Source of the DNA: Curtobacterium sp. MMLR14_010
GTDB taxonomy: Bacteria; Actinomycetota; Actinomycetes; Actinomycetales; Microbacteriaceae
DNA length: 64,000 bases
Direction: 5' to 3'
NCBI RefSeq assembly: GCF_001865015.1
Contig: NZ_MJGV01000046.1
Location: 741,735 to 805,734 of the forward strand
Shown here: one piece after another, positions 39,779 to 49,385 of the stretch
How the letters are laid out: the number at the start of each line of letters is the position of its first letter
How positions within the stretch are numbered: position 1 is the first letter of the stretch
Notes under the pieces: model-generated
The model's database searches: none
Seen by the model: only the letters and a program-made list of their open reading frames with translations
Told to the model about the DNA's origin: nothing
Position numbers and translations under genes: made by a program

Positions 39779-40681
39779 ATGCTCGACGTCCGCCGCCTGG
39801 TGCTCCTCCGCGAGTTGTCGATCCGCGGAACGGTCGCCGCTGTCGCCGAAGCGATGAACTTCACCCCGTCGGCGGTCTCGCAGCAGCTCGCGGTGCTCGA
39901 GCGCGAGGCTGGCGTGCAGCTCCTCCGGAAGGCCGGACGGCGGCTCCAGCTCACCCCGCAGGCCGAGGTGCTCGTGGCCGCGGCGGGCGACGTGCTCGAC
40001 ACGCTCGAGCGGGCGCAGTCCACGGTCGAGGCCACGCTCACCAGCGTGCAGGGGCGCGTCCGGGTCGCCGTGTTCCAGTCGGCCGCGCTCGCCCTGATGC
40101 CGAACGCGCTGCGCATCATGGTGACCGAGCACCCGGGTGTCCGCGTCGAGATGGTGCAGCGCGAGCCGGAGACCGCGCTCAACGAGACCTGGGCGCGCGA
40201 CTTCGACATGGTCATCGCCGAGCAGTACCCGGCACACGCGGCCCCGCGGTTCCCGGGCCTCGACCGACGCGACCTGACGACCGACGCCGTCCGCCTGGCG
40301 CTGCCGCCGGTGGACACGTCGCTGTGGCCGGTGGACTCCCTGACCGGTGCGGCCGACCTGCCGTGGGTGATGGAGCCGCGCGGGACGGCGTCGCGGCACT
40401 TCGCCGAGCAGCTCTGCCGACGATCGGGCTTCGAACCCGACGTCCGCTACGAGACCGCGGACCTGCAGGCGCAGATCCGGTTGATCGAGTCGGGCAACGC
40501 CGTGGCGCTGATGCCCGACCTCGTCTGGGCCGGTCGCTCGACCACCTGTCGGCTGCTGGACCTGCCCGGTGACGCCGAGCGGACGATCTTCACGGCGCAG
40601 CGGACCGCGTCGTCGCTCTCCCCCGCGGTGGCAGCGCTCCGGGACGCCCTCGAGCGGGCTGCGGCGACGTCCCGTTCCTGA
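39779..40681 (+). CDS. LysR-family regulator, probable proline catabolism regulator
   Basis: The 300-residue protein begins LDVRRLVLLRELSIRGTVAA, followed by FTPSAVSQQLAVLEREAGVQLLRKAGRRLQLT, the LysR helix-turn-helix. The effector domain of about 200 residues has FDMVIAEQYP and the IRLIESGNAVALMPDLVW hinge region. ATG 39779 is placed at the start of the conserved part. Divergent from putA with 82 bp between starts, it is the obvious candidate to control putA in response to proline. Confidence 0.88.
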   Translation: MLDVRRLVLLRELSIRGTVAAVAEAMNFTPSAVSQQLAVLEREAGVQLLRKAGRRLQLTPQAEVLVAAAGDVLDTLERAQSTVEATLTSVQGRVRVAVFQSAALALMPNALRIMVTEHPGVRVEMVQREPETALNETWARDFDMVIAEQYPAHAAPRFPGLDRRDLTTDAVRLALPPVDTSLWPVDSLTGAADLPWVMEPRGTASRHFAEQLCRRSGFEPDVRYETADLQAQIRLIESGNAVALMPDLVWAGRSTTCRLLDLPGDAERTIFTAQRTASSLSPAVAALRDALERAAATSRS

Positions 40682-40846
40682 ACGCCCCATGTCGGGTTTT
40701 CCCTGATCATGACAGGGTTCGCGCAGCTTTTTCCGTGACGGAACCGTGACCGTTCCGACTGCTCGCGGGGGTCTGCCGCACCCTACGATCGGCTCCGAGG
40801 GAGCCGTTCGGCCCCACCAGCACGTCCGTCCCATCGGGGGGAACCC

Positions 40847-42355
40847 ATGCACCTGTCCTGCAGGTCGGCAGTCCGCGTGTCCGCGGCCGCCGGCACCGTC
40901 GTCGCCATGATCGCGATGTCGTCCGCGTTCGGCGTCGGCGCGGCCGTCGCCGACGAAGCGCCAGCCACGTCCACCACGAGTCCGTCGGTCACGCCCACGC
41001 CCAGGTCCGGGCCCGGGCCCGTCGACGCCACCGAGGCCGCGGCCGACCCGACGCCGACGCCGACGGTCGAGCCGAGCGCCGAACCGAGCGCGGACCCGTC
41101 CGACGCACCGCCCACCACCGCAGCCCCGACGCCCAGCGCCGACCCCGCTGTCCCGGCTGACAGCGTCCCGACGCCGGCCGCGGCCTCCACGCCCCCCACG
41201 GTCCCGACCGCGGACGCCACTCCGGCGGCCGCCCCGGCAGCCACGGCAGCCGGCACCGTCGCCGTCAGCGGCACCGCGACGACCTGGCACACGCTCCGCG
41301 CCGTGACCGACGGCTGGCCGACCGGCACCACCTTCACCTACCAGTGGACGCTCGGCACCCAGGTGGTCGACGGCGCGACGGGCGACTCCTACGTGCTCGG
41401 GGCCTCCGAGGCCGGGAACGACCTCACCGTCGCCGTCACGGGAACCGCTCCCGACGAGGACCCCACGACGGTCACGAGTGCATCGGTGCGTGTGGAGACC
41501 AACGACGGGTCGACGTTCACGACCGGTGTCCGCGAGCTCGACGCGGCCGCTGGCGACACGATCTCGATCCCGATCCAGGCGCTGACCGGTGACCAGGGCG
41601 GTCTGCAGTACGGGGTGAGCAGGACAGCCGAGGGTCCGGTCGACGTCGGAGCCCTGCCCGTGGGGCTGACGCTCTCGAGCACCGGCGTGCTCTCCGGCTC
41701 GAGCACCACGGCGCGGGTCGTCGACTTCTGGGTGCTCGCGCGCACGACGCAGCAGCCGGACGGCGCGGCGGGGCAGCACGTGCAGCTCCGCATCGGTCTC
41801 GCCGCCGACGCCCAGATGTCCGCCGGGGTCAGCAGCAACGACCTCGACGACACCTCCGCATGGACGGTCTTCGCCGACGGGACGATCCTCTTCAACAGGA
41901 GAACGGACCCGACCCGACCGATCACCTCCATGGTGGGTGCCGGCATCACCGTCAACGCCGGCCTGAGCGACCGCTACGGCAACACGGAGCCCTACGCGGT
42001 GGTCGACAACGACTGGACGTCCTCCGTCGCCAGTGACGTCCTGGGCAAGTACGACCCGGGTACCGGTGTCGGCTTCTTCGAACCCGGCGACCGTGTGCTC
42101 ACCGGCAGGGCCGTCGACGGCCGGACGATCAGCTTCACCGTGCACGTCGCTCCTGCCGAGGCAGCGGTGGCGCCGACAACGCCCGCCGAGGTCCCGGTTG
42201 CAGCGGGCTCTGACGGGCCGGGGGCCGGAGCGTCAGGACCGACGCAGCTCGCCTTCACGGGTGCCGACGAGACCGGTCCGATCGCCTGGGCGCTCGGACT
42301 CCTCGCGGCCGGTGCTGCCCTGCTGACGGCTCGTCTGGGTCGCCGTCGCGCCTGA
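40847..42355 (+). CDS. LAxTG-anchored cell-wall protein 1
   Basis: The 502-residue protein has a signal peptide (basic start, hydrophobic VSAAAGTVVAMIAMSSAFGV, cleavage near AVADEA). A Pro/Thr/Ala/Asp-rich spacer of about 100 residues follows, then a beta-sandwich part with FTYQWTLGTQVVDG and AGNDLTVAVTG (immunoglobulin-like repeat seen in bacterial surface proteins). It ends in the sorting signal LAFTGADETGPIAW, a hydrophobic helix and LGRRRA. LAxTG fits class E sortases of high-GC actinobacteria, which would link it to peptidoglycan. First of three tandem relatives; ends at a hairpin terminator. Confidence 0.85.
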   Translation: MHLSCRSAVRVSAAAGTVVAMIAMSSAFGVGAAVADEAPATSTTSPSVTPTPRSGPGPVDATEAAADPTPTPTVEPSAEPSADPSDAPPTTAAPTPSADPAVPADSVPTPAAASTPPTVPTADATPAAAPAATAAGTVAVSGTATTWHTLRAVTDGWPTGTTFTYQWTLGTQVVDGATGDSYVLGASEAGNDLTVAVTGTAPDEDPTTVTSASVRVETNDGSTFTTGVRELDAAAGDTISIPIQALTGDQGGLQYGVSRTAEGPVDVGALPVGLTLSSTGVLSGSSTTARVVDFWVLARTTQQPDGAAGQHVQLRIGLAADAQMSAGVSSNDLDDTSAWTVFADGTILFNRRTDPTRPITSMVGAGITVNAGLSDRYGNTEPYAVVDNDWTSSVASDVLGKYDPGTGVGFFEPGDRVLTGRAVDGRTISFTVHVAPAEAAVAPTTPAEVPVAAGSDGPGAGASGPTQLAFTGADETGPIAWALGLLAAGAALLTARLGRRRA

Positions 42356-42369
42356 CGAGAGAACACGAC

Positions 42370-42400
42370 ACGAGGGCGTCCCCACCGGGGGCGCCCTCGT
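42370..42400 (+). terminator. Hairpin behind cell-wall protein 1
   Basis: ACGAGGGCGTCCCC (42370-42383) pairs with 42387-42400 with one mismatch. A near copy ends the second gene. Confidence 0.8.
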
Positions 42401-42565
42401 CCGCGTTCCTGACCGGCCGCACAGCAGCACCCCCAACGCGAGTGACATTGCGCGTTTCCGACTACCGCCCCGCGCGCGGATACCAATACGCTCCGATCAC
42501 GTCGGGGATTCTCGGCGAATTCTTATGTTCCGGCACCCGACCGGACTGCATCCCTGGGGGAACCC

Positions 42566-44149
42566 GTGCACCGAAGCACCTCCGGAGCTCGACGCGCCTG
42601 CGCTGTCGGCACCACCATCGCACTCATCGGTCTGACCACCGGCCTCGGCCTCGTGACCGCGACCGCGGCCTCCGCCGACGAGATCAGCGACCCGACCACC
42701 AGCGTCTCCGCGCCCGTCGACTCGACTGGCCCGACGGCCCCGGCCGACGGCACGCCCGCACCGGACGACGCCCAGCCGACCGCTCCCGCGTCCACGGAAC
42801 CGGCAGCGCCCGCGTCGACCGAGCCGGCAGCGCCCGCATCGACCGAGCCCGCTGCCCCGGCGCCGACCGCGCCGGCGACGCCTCGGCCCACGAAGCCCAC
42901 CGCTCCGTCGAGCTCCGCACCGACGGCTGACGCCTCCGCCCCCGCTACCGCGCGCATCGCCGCCGAGATCGTCGGCGACGCGAAGGTCGGCTCGGTCCTG
43001 CGCGTCGACACCGCCGACATCACCGGTCCGTACGCGTACGCCTGGTCCGTCGGGGACGGTCCGACCGTCTCGACCAAGCCGTCCTTCCCGGTCACGGGAG
43101 CCGAGATCGGTTCGACCATCACCGTGGTCGTGACGGGCGCCGACGACGTCACCGCCGAGGCCACGACCGCCGCGGTCACCGAGGACGTCACCTTCGGCGG
43201 GGACGCCACCTCCTACGACGAGCCCCTGGTCATCGACACGACGGCCGGCACCACGTTCGCGCAGTCGTTCGCCGTCACCGCGGGCAGCGGCGACGTGACC
43301 TACTCCGTCGGGTACGCCGAGCCGGAGTGGGCCGACCCGACCGACCCCGACGACCAGCCGGCGTCGTACCTGCCGGACGGCGTAAAGCTCGACCCCGCGA
43401 CCGGCCTGCTCAGCGGCATGTCGACCAACGCGAGCTACTACGACTTCACCGTCGTCGCGAGCAACGGCACCTCGACCGCGACGCAGTACGTCGAGGTCGT
43501 CGTCGCGCCGGACGCCGCGATCGGGGTCTTCGCCTCGGCCATCGACACGTCGCCGGAGGACCTGTTCCTCGGTGAGGACGGGCGGACGACCGACGCGACC
43601 GGATGGATCATCACGCCCGACGGTGAGATCGAGACGATCCACTTCTCGTCCTCCAGCGACGACGAGATCAACTACGGCCTCGCCGACGGCGGACAGCCGA
43701 CGGTCAAGCAGGGGCAGTCGCTCTGGATCTCGGGCAGCTCCGTCGACCAGTACGGCAACCCGACCGACGAGTGGGAGGACGACGAGGACTACCCGTTGCC
43801 GACCGTCACGAGTGACCACGCCACCGACGTGATCGCGTTCGACGAGGACTCCTTCTCGACGAAGGTGACGTTCCCGCACGCGTCCGAGCACCGCCTCACG
43901 GTCGCACAGGACGACGTCTCGGTGTCGTTCCCCGTCACCGTGGTCCCGACCCCCGCGGTCGTCCCGGCGGCCGCGGCTCCGGTCTTCCCGGTGGGAGCCG
44001 CTCCGATCGCCTCCGCGCCGACCGCCGGCCGTCAGCTCGCCTACACCGGCTCCGACACCACGGACGCCCTGCCCTGGGCGCTCGCGATGCTCCTCGCCGG
44101 GGCCGGCCTGGTCGGCTTCCGCGTGCTGCGCCGCCGCACCCAGCGCTGA
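42566..44149 (+). CDS. LAxTG-anchored cell-wall protein 2
   Basis: The 527-residue protein has signal peptide TTIALIGLTTGLGLVTATAA with cleavage near ASADE. A Pro/Ala/Thr spacer with three PAAPASTE-type repeats follows, then an immunoglobulin-like stretch (YAYAWSVGDGPTVSTKPSFP, then TITVVVTGADD) and beta-rich modules with putative-Ig style LPDGVKLDPATGLLSGMST. The end is QLAYTGSDTTDALPW, a hydrophobic helix and RVLRRRTQR. GTG 42566 follows GGGGGAA. Its first 36 codons and 45 bp of upstream DNA are nearly identical with those of gene 3, so one arose by recent duplication. Confidence 0.85.
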   Translation: MHRSTSGARRACAVGTTIALIGLTTGLGLVTATAASADEISDPTTSVSAPVDSTGPTAPADGTPAPDDAQPTAPASTEPAAPASTEPAAPASTEPAAPAPTAPATPRPTKPTAPSSSAPTADASAPATARIAAEIVGDAKVGSVLRVDTADITGPYAYAWSVGDGPTVSTKPSFPVTGAEIGSTITVVVTGADDVTAEATTAAVTEDVTFGGDATSYDEPLVIDTTAGTTFAQSFAVTAGSGDVTYSVGYAEPEWADPTDPDDQPASYLPDGVKLDPATGLLSGMSTNASYYDFTVVASNGTSTATQYVEVVVAPDAAIGVFASAIDTSPEDLFLGEDGRTTDATGWIITPDGEIETIHFSSSSDDEINYGLADGGQPTVKQGQSLWISGSSVDQYGNPTDEWEDDEDYPLPTVTSDHATDVIAFDEDSFSTKVTFPHASEHRLTVAQDDVSVSFPVTVVPTPAVVPAAAAPVFPVGAAPIASAPTAGRQLAYTGSDTTDALPWALAMLLAGAGLVGFRVLRRRTQR

Positions 44150-44171
44150 CCCGCGCGACACAGCGAACACC

Positions 44172-44202
44172 ACGAGGGCGTCTCCACCGGGGGCGCCCTC
44201 GT
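44172..44202 (+). terminator. Hairpin behind cell-wall protein 2
   Basis: 44172-44185 pairs with 44189-44202; the same sequence family as the hairpin at 42370-42400. Confidence 0.8.
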
Positions 44203-44280
44203 CCTCTCCCGTTCCTGCCCACCCGGCCAGCGAACGCTCACGATCCGGCACCCGACCGGACTTCACCCCTGGGGGAACCC

Positions 44281-45912
44281 GTGCACCGCAGCACCTCCGG
44301 AGCTCGACGCGCCTGCGCCGTCGGCACCACCATCGCACTCATCGGCCTGACGACCGGCCTCGGCCTCGTCACCGCGACCGCGGCCTCCGCCGACGAACTC
44401 GCGGACCCGACCACCGGCCAGAGCGCGCCGGTCGCGCCCGCCGACCCGACCGCCGACCCGACGCCGGGCGCGACCCCGACCGACCCGGCCAGCCCGACGA
44501 CGCCGGCGACCGACCCGTCCGGTGCGCCGACCGCGGGACCCGACCAGGGCCTCCCGACCGACGCGCCGACAGCCGCAGCGCCCACCGGAGCCGGCCACGG
44601 CACGCCGACCGCGGCCCCGACCACCGGCGCCGGGCCGAGCACCCTGCCGCCGTCGCTCACCGCACCGCGCGCCACCACCCCGTCCCCCGCGGCGACGACG
44701 CCGACCGTGACGATCACCGGCACGCCCCGCGCTGGCGAGGACCTGGTCGCGAAGACGTCGGGCTTCACCGCCCCCGCCACGTACTCCTACGTCTGGACCG
44801 TCGGCGACGTCGTCGCTGCCGAGACCGGTGCGAGCTACACCGTGCAGACCGCCGACATCGGCAAGGTCGTCCACGTCACCGTGACGAGCGGCACCGAGAC
44901 CGCCGAGGCCCGGACCGCCACCGCTGTCCCGCTGCCGCCCGCCTTCACGGAGGGCACGATCCAGGAGGACCCGCTCGTCCTCACCACGGTCGCCGGGGAG
45001 CCTTACTCGTACACGTTCACCGCGACCGGCGAGCCGGCACCGGAGTACGCGCTCGACTTCTTCGATGACGACGAGGTCGCCGACGTCGGCGACGGCTACA
45101 CGCCCGACCTGGACCTGCCCGACGCGACGACCTTCGAGGACGGCGTCCTGACCGGCACCCCGACGGGCGCCTCGACGTACACCTTCAGCGTCGACGCCAC
45201 GAACGCGGGCGGGACGGCGAAGCAGTACGTCGAGCTCGACGTCCTGCCCGCAGCTCCCGCAGGGCTCGAGGTCACCACGGGCGACCGTGACGACCTGACG
45301 AAGAACGGTGAGGTCGTGGAGTGGATCATCGCGCCGGACGGCGCCGTGTCGACGCTGCACTTGACGCAGGAGGTCGACGAGGACGGCAACGGGTACGGCT
45401 TCGGGTTCTCTGACCCCGGCGGCCGGCCGACGATCGAGCAGGGCGGCACACTGTTCATCTCCGGCAACACCGTCGACGAATTCGGCAACTACACCGACGT
45501 GCCCACCGACGACGAGGGTGGCTGGACCTACCCGACGCCGACCGTCACGTCGGACGTGGCGAGCGACGTCGTCCGGACCGACCCGGAGAACGGCGACTAC
45601 GGCATGGTCGACGTCACCGTGCACGAGGCCTCGACGCACCACCTGACCGTCGCCGACACCGCTGCCGGCTTCGCCACGGCGTTCGACGTCGAGGTCACGC
45701 CGACCGCGGCGGTCGCCCCGGTGCCCCCGGTCGCGTTCGTCCAGCCCGCCGCACCGGCAGCCGCCCCGGTCGCCGCCGCGCCGACCGCCGGCCGGCAGCT
45801 GGCCTACACCGGCTCGGACGCCACGAACGCCCTCCCCTGGGCGCTCGCGATGCTCCTCGCCGGTGCCGGTCTGGTCGGCTTCCGCACCCTCCGCCGCCGC
45901 GCCCAGAGCTGA
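44281..45912 (+). CDS. LAxTG-anchored cell-wall protein 3
   Basis: The 543-residue protein has the same signal peptide and spacer style as gene 2, then YSYVWTVGDVVAAETGASYT, a putative-Ig-like module with FEDGVLTGTPTGASTYTFSV, and a final beta domain (EWIIAPDGAVSTLHLTQEVD; gene 2 has GWIITPDGEIETIHF at the same place). It ends with QLAYTGSDATNALPW, a hydrophobic helix and RTLRRRAQS. GTG 44281 follows GGGGGAA. Likely adhesins or wall-associated recognition proteins; the ligand cannot be inferred. Confidence 0.85.
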   Translation: MHRSTSGARRACAVGTTIALIGLTTGLGLVTATAASADELADPTTGQSAPVAPADPTADPTPGATPTDPASPTTPATDPSGAPTAGPDQGLPTDAPTAAAPTGAGHGTPTAAPTTGAGPSTLPPSLTAPRATTPSPAATTPTVTITGTPRAGEDLVAKTSGFTAPATYSYVWTVGDVVAAETGASYTVQTADIGKVVHVTVTSGTETAEARTATAVPLPPAFTEGTIQEDPLVLTTVAGEPYSYTFTATGEPAPEYALDFFDDDEVADVGDGYTPDLDLPDATTFEDGVLTGTPTGASTYTFSVDATNAGGTAKQYVELDVLPAAPAGLEVTTGDRDDLTKNGEVVEWIIAPDGAVSTLHLTQEVDEDGNGYGFGFSDPGGRPTIEQGGTLFISGNTVDEFGNYTDVPTDDEGGWTYPTPTVTSDVASDVVRTDPENGDYGMVDVTVHEASTHHLTVADTAAGFATAFDVEVTPTAAVAPVPPVAFVQPAAPAAAPVAAAPTAGRQLAYTGSDATNALPWALAMLLAGAGLVGFRTLRRRAQS

Positions 45913-45968
45913 CGGCCCCTCCTGGTCGCGTCGGGTGCACCCCTGACACGGCCGGGAGGCTCCTCCCG

Positions 45969-46005
45969 CGGCCCCGTCCGACCGGTCACCGGTCCGACGG
46001 GGCCG
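45969..46005. terminator. 17-bp perfect hairpin terminator
   Basis: 45969-45985 pairs perfectly with 45989-46005 around a 3-nt loop; ends the cell-wall protein cluster. Confidence 0.82.
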
Positions 46006-46054
46006 TCCTGCGCGTCCCCGTCCGTCACGCCGCCCGGTCGGTACCGTTGGCGCC

Positions 46055-46699
46055 ATGCCCACACTGCTGCACATCGACTCCTCGGCCGACCTCGCCCACT
46101 CCCGCTCACGCGCCCTGACCGCCGCGTTCGCCGATGCCTGGCGTGCCCGGGGTCCGGAGTACACGGTGGTCCGCCGCGACCTGCACACGGACCCGCTGCC
46201 GCACCTGGAGACCTCGGCGCTGCACTGGGCCGCCGCGGACCGCACCGCCGAGGAGTCCGTCGACCCGCAGGCCGAGGCGCTGCGGCAGGCGGTGATCGAC
46301 GAGCTGCTCGGCGCCGACGTCGTCGTGATCGGCGCACCGTTGTACAACTACACCGTGCCGTCGACCCTCAAGGCCTGGATCGACCGCGTGCACGTGCCCG
46401 GGGTGCTCGCCCCGGCGGCCGAGGGCGACGCCCAGCCCCTCGCCGGTCGGCCCGTCGTGACCGTCGTCAGCCGCGGTGGCACCTACGACGTCGGCACCCC
46501 GACCGAGCACTGGGACCACGGCTCCCCCGTGCTCGAGATCGTCCTCGGGAGCGCGCTCGGCATGCGCCACCACCCGATCACCGTCAGCGCGACGCTCTCC
46601 GACCGGCTGCCGGCCCTCGCACCCATGGCCGACCACGCGGCGGCTGAGTTCCACGACGCCAAGACCACGCTCGAGCGCCTGGCGGCGACGCTCGGCTGA
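46055..46699 (+). CDS. azoR: FMN-dependent NADH-azoreductase-like flavodoxin-fold protein
   Basis: The 214-residue protein begins PTLLHIDSSADLAHSRSRAL (FMN phosphate loop), has GADVVVIGAPLYNYTVPSTLKAWIDRV (the AzoR/NQO flavin-ring motif PMYNF..P..LKAWID) and VTVVSRGGTYDVGTP. AzoR-type enzymes reduce quinones and azo compounds with NADH. Its stop is only one base from the stop of the convergent MBL-fold gene. Confidence 0.9.
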   Translation: MPTLLHIDSSADLAHSRSRALTAAFADAWRARGPEYTVVRRDLHTDPLPHLETSALHWAAADRTAEESVDPQAEALRQAVIDELLGADVVVIGAPLYNYTVPSTLKAWIDRVHVPGVLAPAAEGDAQPLAGRPVVTVVSRGGTYDVGTPTEHWDHGSPVLEIVLGSALGMRHHPITVSATLSDRLPALAPMADHAAAEFHDAKTTLERLAATLG

Positions 46700-47749
46700 T
46701 CAGGCGGGACGGACCTCGCCGCGGCGACCGAGCAGGTCCGCGTGGAAGGCCGTCTGCGTCAGCGCGCTCGCGAGCAGGAAACCCCGCATCGACGCGATGC
46801 CCCCGCTGAACGGCACGCGGGACGCGACCTCGAACAGCGTCGGAGCGTCCAGCGTGTCGAGGGCCGCGGCAACGTGGGCGCTCCGCTCCTCCCGGTGGCG
46901 CGCGAGGGTCACGGCGCGGGACACCACGTCGCGGAAGCGGTACTCGTGGCCAGGGCAGACCTCGAGGTCCGCGTACCCGTCGAGCCGCGCCAGGGACGCC
47001 AGGTAGTCGCCGAGGGGGTTCGTCTCCGTCCACCCGCCGAGCCCGAGCCCGGAGTTGATCCGCGGCAGCACGTGGTCGCCGGTGAACAGCAGCCCGTCGG
47101 CCTCGTCGACGAAGCACAGGTGCCCGCCCGTGTGCCCGGGGGTCCACAGCGCCCGGATCGTCCTGCCCGGGACCGGCAGCACGTCGCCGTCCTCGAGCAG
47201 CAGGTCCGCCCACGGCGGTTCGGCGGCACCGAGCCCGATGCGCCGCCCGGTCCCCCACGCCGCGCTCAGCCCATCGCGGAACGCCTGCGGCACGCCCCAC
47301 GTCGCGATGTCGGCCTCGTGCCGCGCGGCGTCCTCGCGCTCGTGCTCCAGCGCGCGCACCTCGAGCGCGTGCATCGCCACCCGGGCGCCCGAGGCCCGGC
47401 GGAGGGCAGCGGCCGCTCCGAGGTGGTCCGCGTGCAGGTGCGTCACGACGACGAGACCGACGTCGGAGACCGTCCGGCCGATGCTGCCCAGCCCCGCGGT
47501 CAGCACGTCGAGCGCACCGTCCTCACTCCACCCGGGGTCGATGACCGTCAGCGAGCCGTCCGAGCCCTCGACGACGTACACGAGCGTGGCGTCGGGCACG
47601 CCCCCGCGGAACGGGACGGCGAGCGTCCAGATGCCCGGCCGGACCTCCTCGACGGGCGGCAGCTCCCCCGCGGCGAGCGCCGCGGCCTGCACGGTGCTGA
47701 TCGGGACGGGGGGCGGGGCAGCCGGCGGCGGGGACGGACGGGTCGACAC
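46700..47749 (-). CDS. MBL-fold metallo-hydrolase
   Basis: The 349-residue protein contains VVVTHLHADHLGAAAAL (THxHxDH, residues around 97-104), LWTPGHTGGHLCFVDEADGLLFTGDHVLPR (H and D ligands) and VCPGHEYRFRD, the complete zinc site of metallo-beta-lactamase hydrolases. The C-terminal helical region follows the glyoxalase-II-like/LACTB2 layout; RNA or thioester hydrolysis are both possible. The GTG 47749 start gives a proline-rich N-terminus and is uncertain. Confidence 0.88.
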   Translation of the reverse strand: MSTRPSPPPAAPPPVPISTVQAAALAAGELPPVEEVRPGIWTLAVPFRGGVPDATLVYVVEGSDGSLTVIDPGWSEDGALDVLTAGLGSIGRTVSDVGLVVVTHLHADHLGAAAALRRASGARVAMHALEVRALEHEREDAARHEADIATWGVPQAFRDGLSAAWGTGRRIGLGAAEPPWADLLLEDGDVLPVPGRTIRALWTPGHTGGHLCFVDEADGLLFTGDHVLPRINSGLGLGGWTETNPLGDYLASLARLDGYADLEVCPGHEYRFRDVVSRAVTLARHREERSAHVAAALDTLDAPTLFEVASRVPFSGGIASMRGFLLASALTQTAFHADLLGRRGEVRPA

Positions 47750-47873
47750 CCGGCCACCATAACGACCGGACGGACGCGGACGAGCCGACCCGGGCCTCCC
47801 GGCCGGCGGTCCCGACCCGGACGGACGAACCGAGCCGAGGCTCCCCGACGGCACCTGCGGGTAGACAGGACGC

Positions 47874-48917
47874 ATGGAGATCGCACCGATGCTCGCCAAG
47901 GCCGTGCCCGACGTCCCGGACCCCGACAGTGTGAAGGGCGGCCTGCGGTACGAGCCGAAGTGGGACGGCTTCCGCGGGATCGTGACCGTCGACGGGGACG
48001 ACGTCGAGATCGGCAGCCGCGGTGCGAAGCCGCTCACCCGGTACTTCCCCGAGCTCGTCGAGGCCTTCCGGGCGCAGTTCGGCGGACGCGGCCACCCGGT
48101 CGTCCTGGACGGCGAGGTGATCCTGCGGTCCGGTGCGCCGGGGCACGAGAAGCTCGACTGGGAGGCGTTGTCGCAGCGCATCCACCCGGCGGCCTCGCGG
48201 ATCGCGAAGCTCAGCGCGGAGACACCGGCGCAGTTCGTCGCGTTCGACCTGCTCGCGGCCGACGGTGACGAGCTCGTCGACCTGCCGTTCGACGAGCGGC
48301 GTGCGCGGCTCGAAGCCCTGTCCGAGGACTTCGCCGACCCGCTGTTCGTGACGCGGACCACGCTCGACGTGGACGTCGCACGGGGATGGCTGACGACGTT
48401 CGAGGGGGCCGGGCTCGACGGCGTCGTCGCCAAGCCCCGCACGCGGGCCTACGAGCCGGGCAAGCGCTCCATGCTCAAGGTGAAGCACCATCGCACCGCG
48501 GACGTCGTGGCGATCGGGTACCGCGTCCACAAGAGCGGCAGCGGTGTCGGTTCGCTGCTCGTGGGGTTGTACGGCGACGACGGCGAGGTCCGGCAGGTCG
48601 GCGGCGTGTCCGCCTTCTCCGACAAGCGGCGGCTGGCGCTGATCGACGAGCTCGACCCGGTGGTCGTGAAGGACGCGGACGGGAGGCCCGTGACCGGTGC
48701 CGGGGAATCGTCGCGGTTCTCGTCGGGTCGCGACACGTCCTTCGTCCGGCTGGCGCCGGAGCTGGTGCTCGAGGTCCGGTACGACCAGATGGAGGGCGAC
48801 CGGTTCCGGCACACCGTGCAGTTCGAGCGCTGGCGGCCCGACCGCGAGGCCACCTCGTGCGGGTTCGACCAGCTCGAGGTCCCGGCGGCGTACGACCTGC
48901 GGGACGTTTTGTCCTGA
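47874..48917 (+). CDS. ATP-dependent DNA ligase (LigD ligase-module type)
   Basis: The 347-residue ligase has motif I EPKWDGFRGIV (lysine nucleophile about residue 28), GSRGAKPLTRYFPEL (motif Ia), LDGEVIL (motif III), FVAFDLLA, motif IV DGVVAKPR, and motif V SMLKVKHHRTADVVAIGYRV, followed by an OB-fold with SFVRLAPELVLEVRYDQMEG and GFDQLEV. It seals nicks by the adenylate route and corresponds to the ligase part of LigD or LigC. The polymerase part is encoded 470 bp away on the other strand as a separate gene; no Ku gene lies in the window. Confidence 0.92.
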   Translation: MEIAPMLAKAVPDVPDPDSVKGGLRYEPKWDGFRGIVTVDGDDVEIGSRGAKPLTRYFPELVEAFRAQFGGRGHPVVLDGEVILRSGAPGHEKLDWEALSQRIHPAASRIAKLSAETPAQFVAFDLLAADGDELVDLPFDERRARLEALSEDFADPLFVTRTTLDVDVARGWLTTFEGAGLDGVVAKPRTRAYEPGKRSMLKVKHHRTADVVAIGYRVHKSGSGVGSLLVGLYGDDGEVRQVGGVSAFSDKRRLALIDELDPVVVKDADGRPVTGAGESSRFSSGRDTSFVRLAPELVLEVRYDQMEGDRFRHTVQFERWRPDREATSCGFDQLEVPAAYDLRDVLS

Positions 48918-49045
48918 GCGTCGTTGTCCGTTCTGCGGCCGGCCATGTCCAGTAGTCGAAAGTAGTTAGGCGAACTAGCAACCGCGTGGAATGATCGTCT
49001 CCAGCGGCACTCGCAGGGAGTGCCAGCAGATCGGAGCGGATCGAC

Positions 49046-49207
49046 ATGAGCAGTGCAACACTTGTCCGCCACTCGCAGCGCCACCCGTTCAGCGAGCTGC
49101 GTGAGGCCCGCCACCAGCGCGCCCTGCAGATCAGCGCGGTGATCAGCGGCATCGCCGGCGTCACCGCGACCGCGCTCGCCCTCGTCACGATCGGCCTCGG
49201 CGCATGA
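49046..49207 (+). CDS. Small membrane peptide
   Basis: Fifty-three residues starting SSATLVRHSQRHPFSELREA, then one hydrophobic helix ISAVISGIAGVTATALALVT and IGLGA. GGAG stands about 9 nt upstream of ATG 49046. A relatively AT-rich promoter-like stretch lies at 48950-48990. It overlaps the next tiny gene by 4 bp. Function unknown. Confidence 0.5.
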   Translation: MSSATLVRHSQRHPFSELREARHQRALQISAVISGIAGVTATALALVTIGLGA

Positions 49208-49344
49208 TCGTCGACGGCATCACCGACGCCCACCGCGGCACCTGGTCCAGGCTCACCCGCCTGCACACGGCCACCGTCGTGCTGCCGATGCACACGACGC
49301 TCATCGACTCCGCCGACGCGCGGCCCGAGGTCCCCGGGGTCTGA
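49204..49344 (+). CDS. Second tiny gene, coupled to the membrane peptide
   Basis: Forty-six residues: IVDGITDAHRGTWSRLTRLH, then TATVVLPMHTTLIDSADARP. The ATGA overlap with the preceding gene is the main support. No family recognised. Confidence 0.4.
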   Translation: MIVDGITDAHRGTWSRLTRLHTATVVLPMHTTLIDSADARPEVPGV

Positions 49345-49385
49345 GCCCGCGCCGCTCAGGCGTCCTCCGGTCTGACCGTCTCTGG

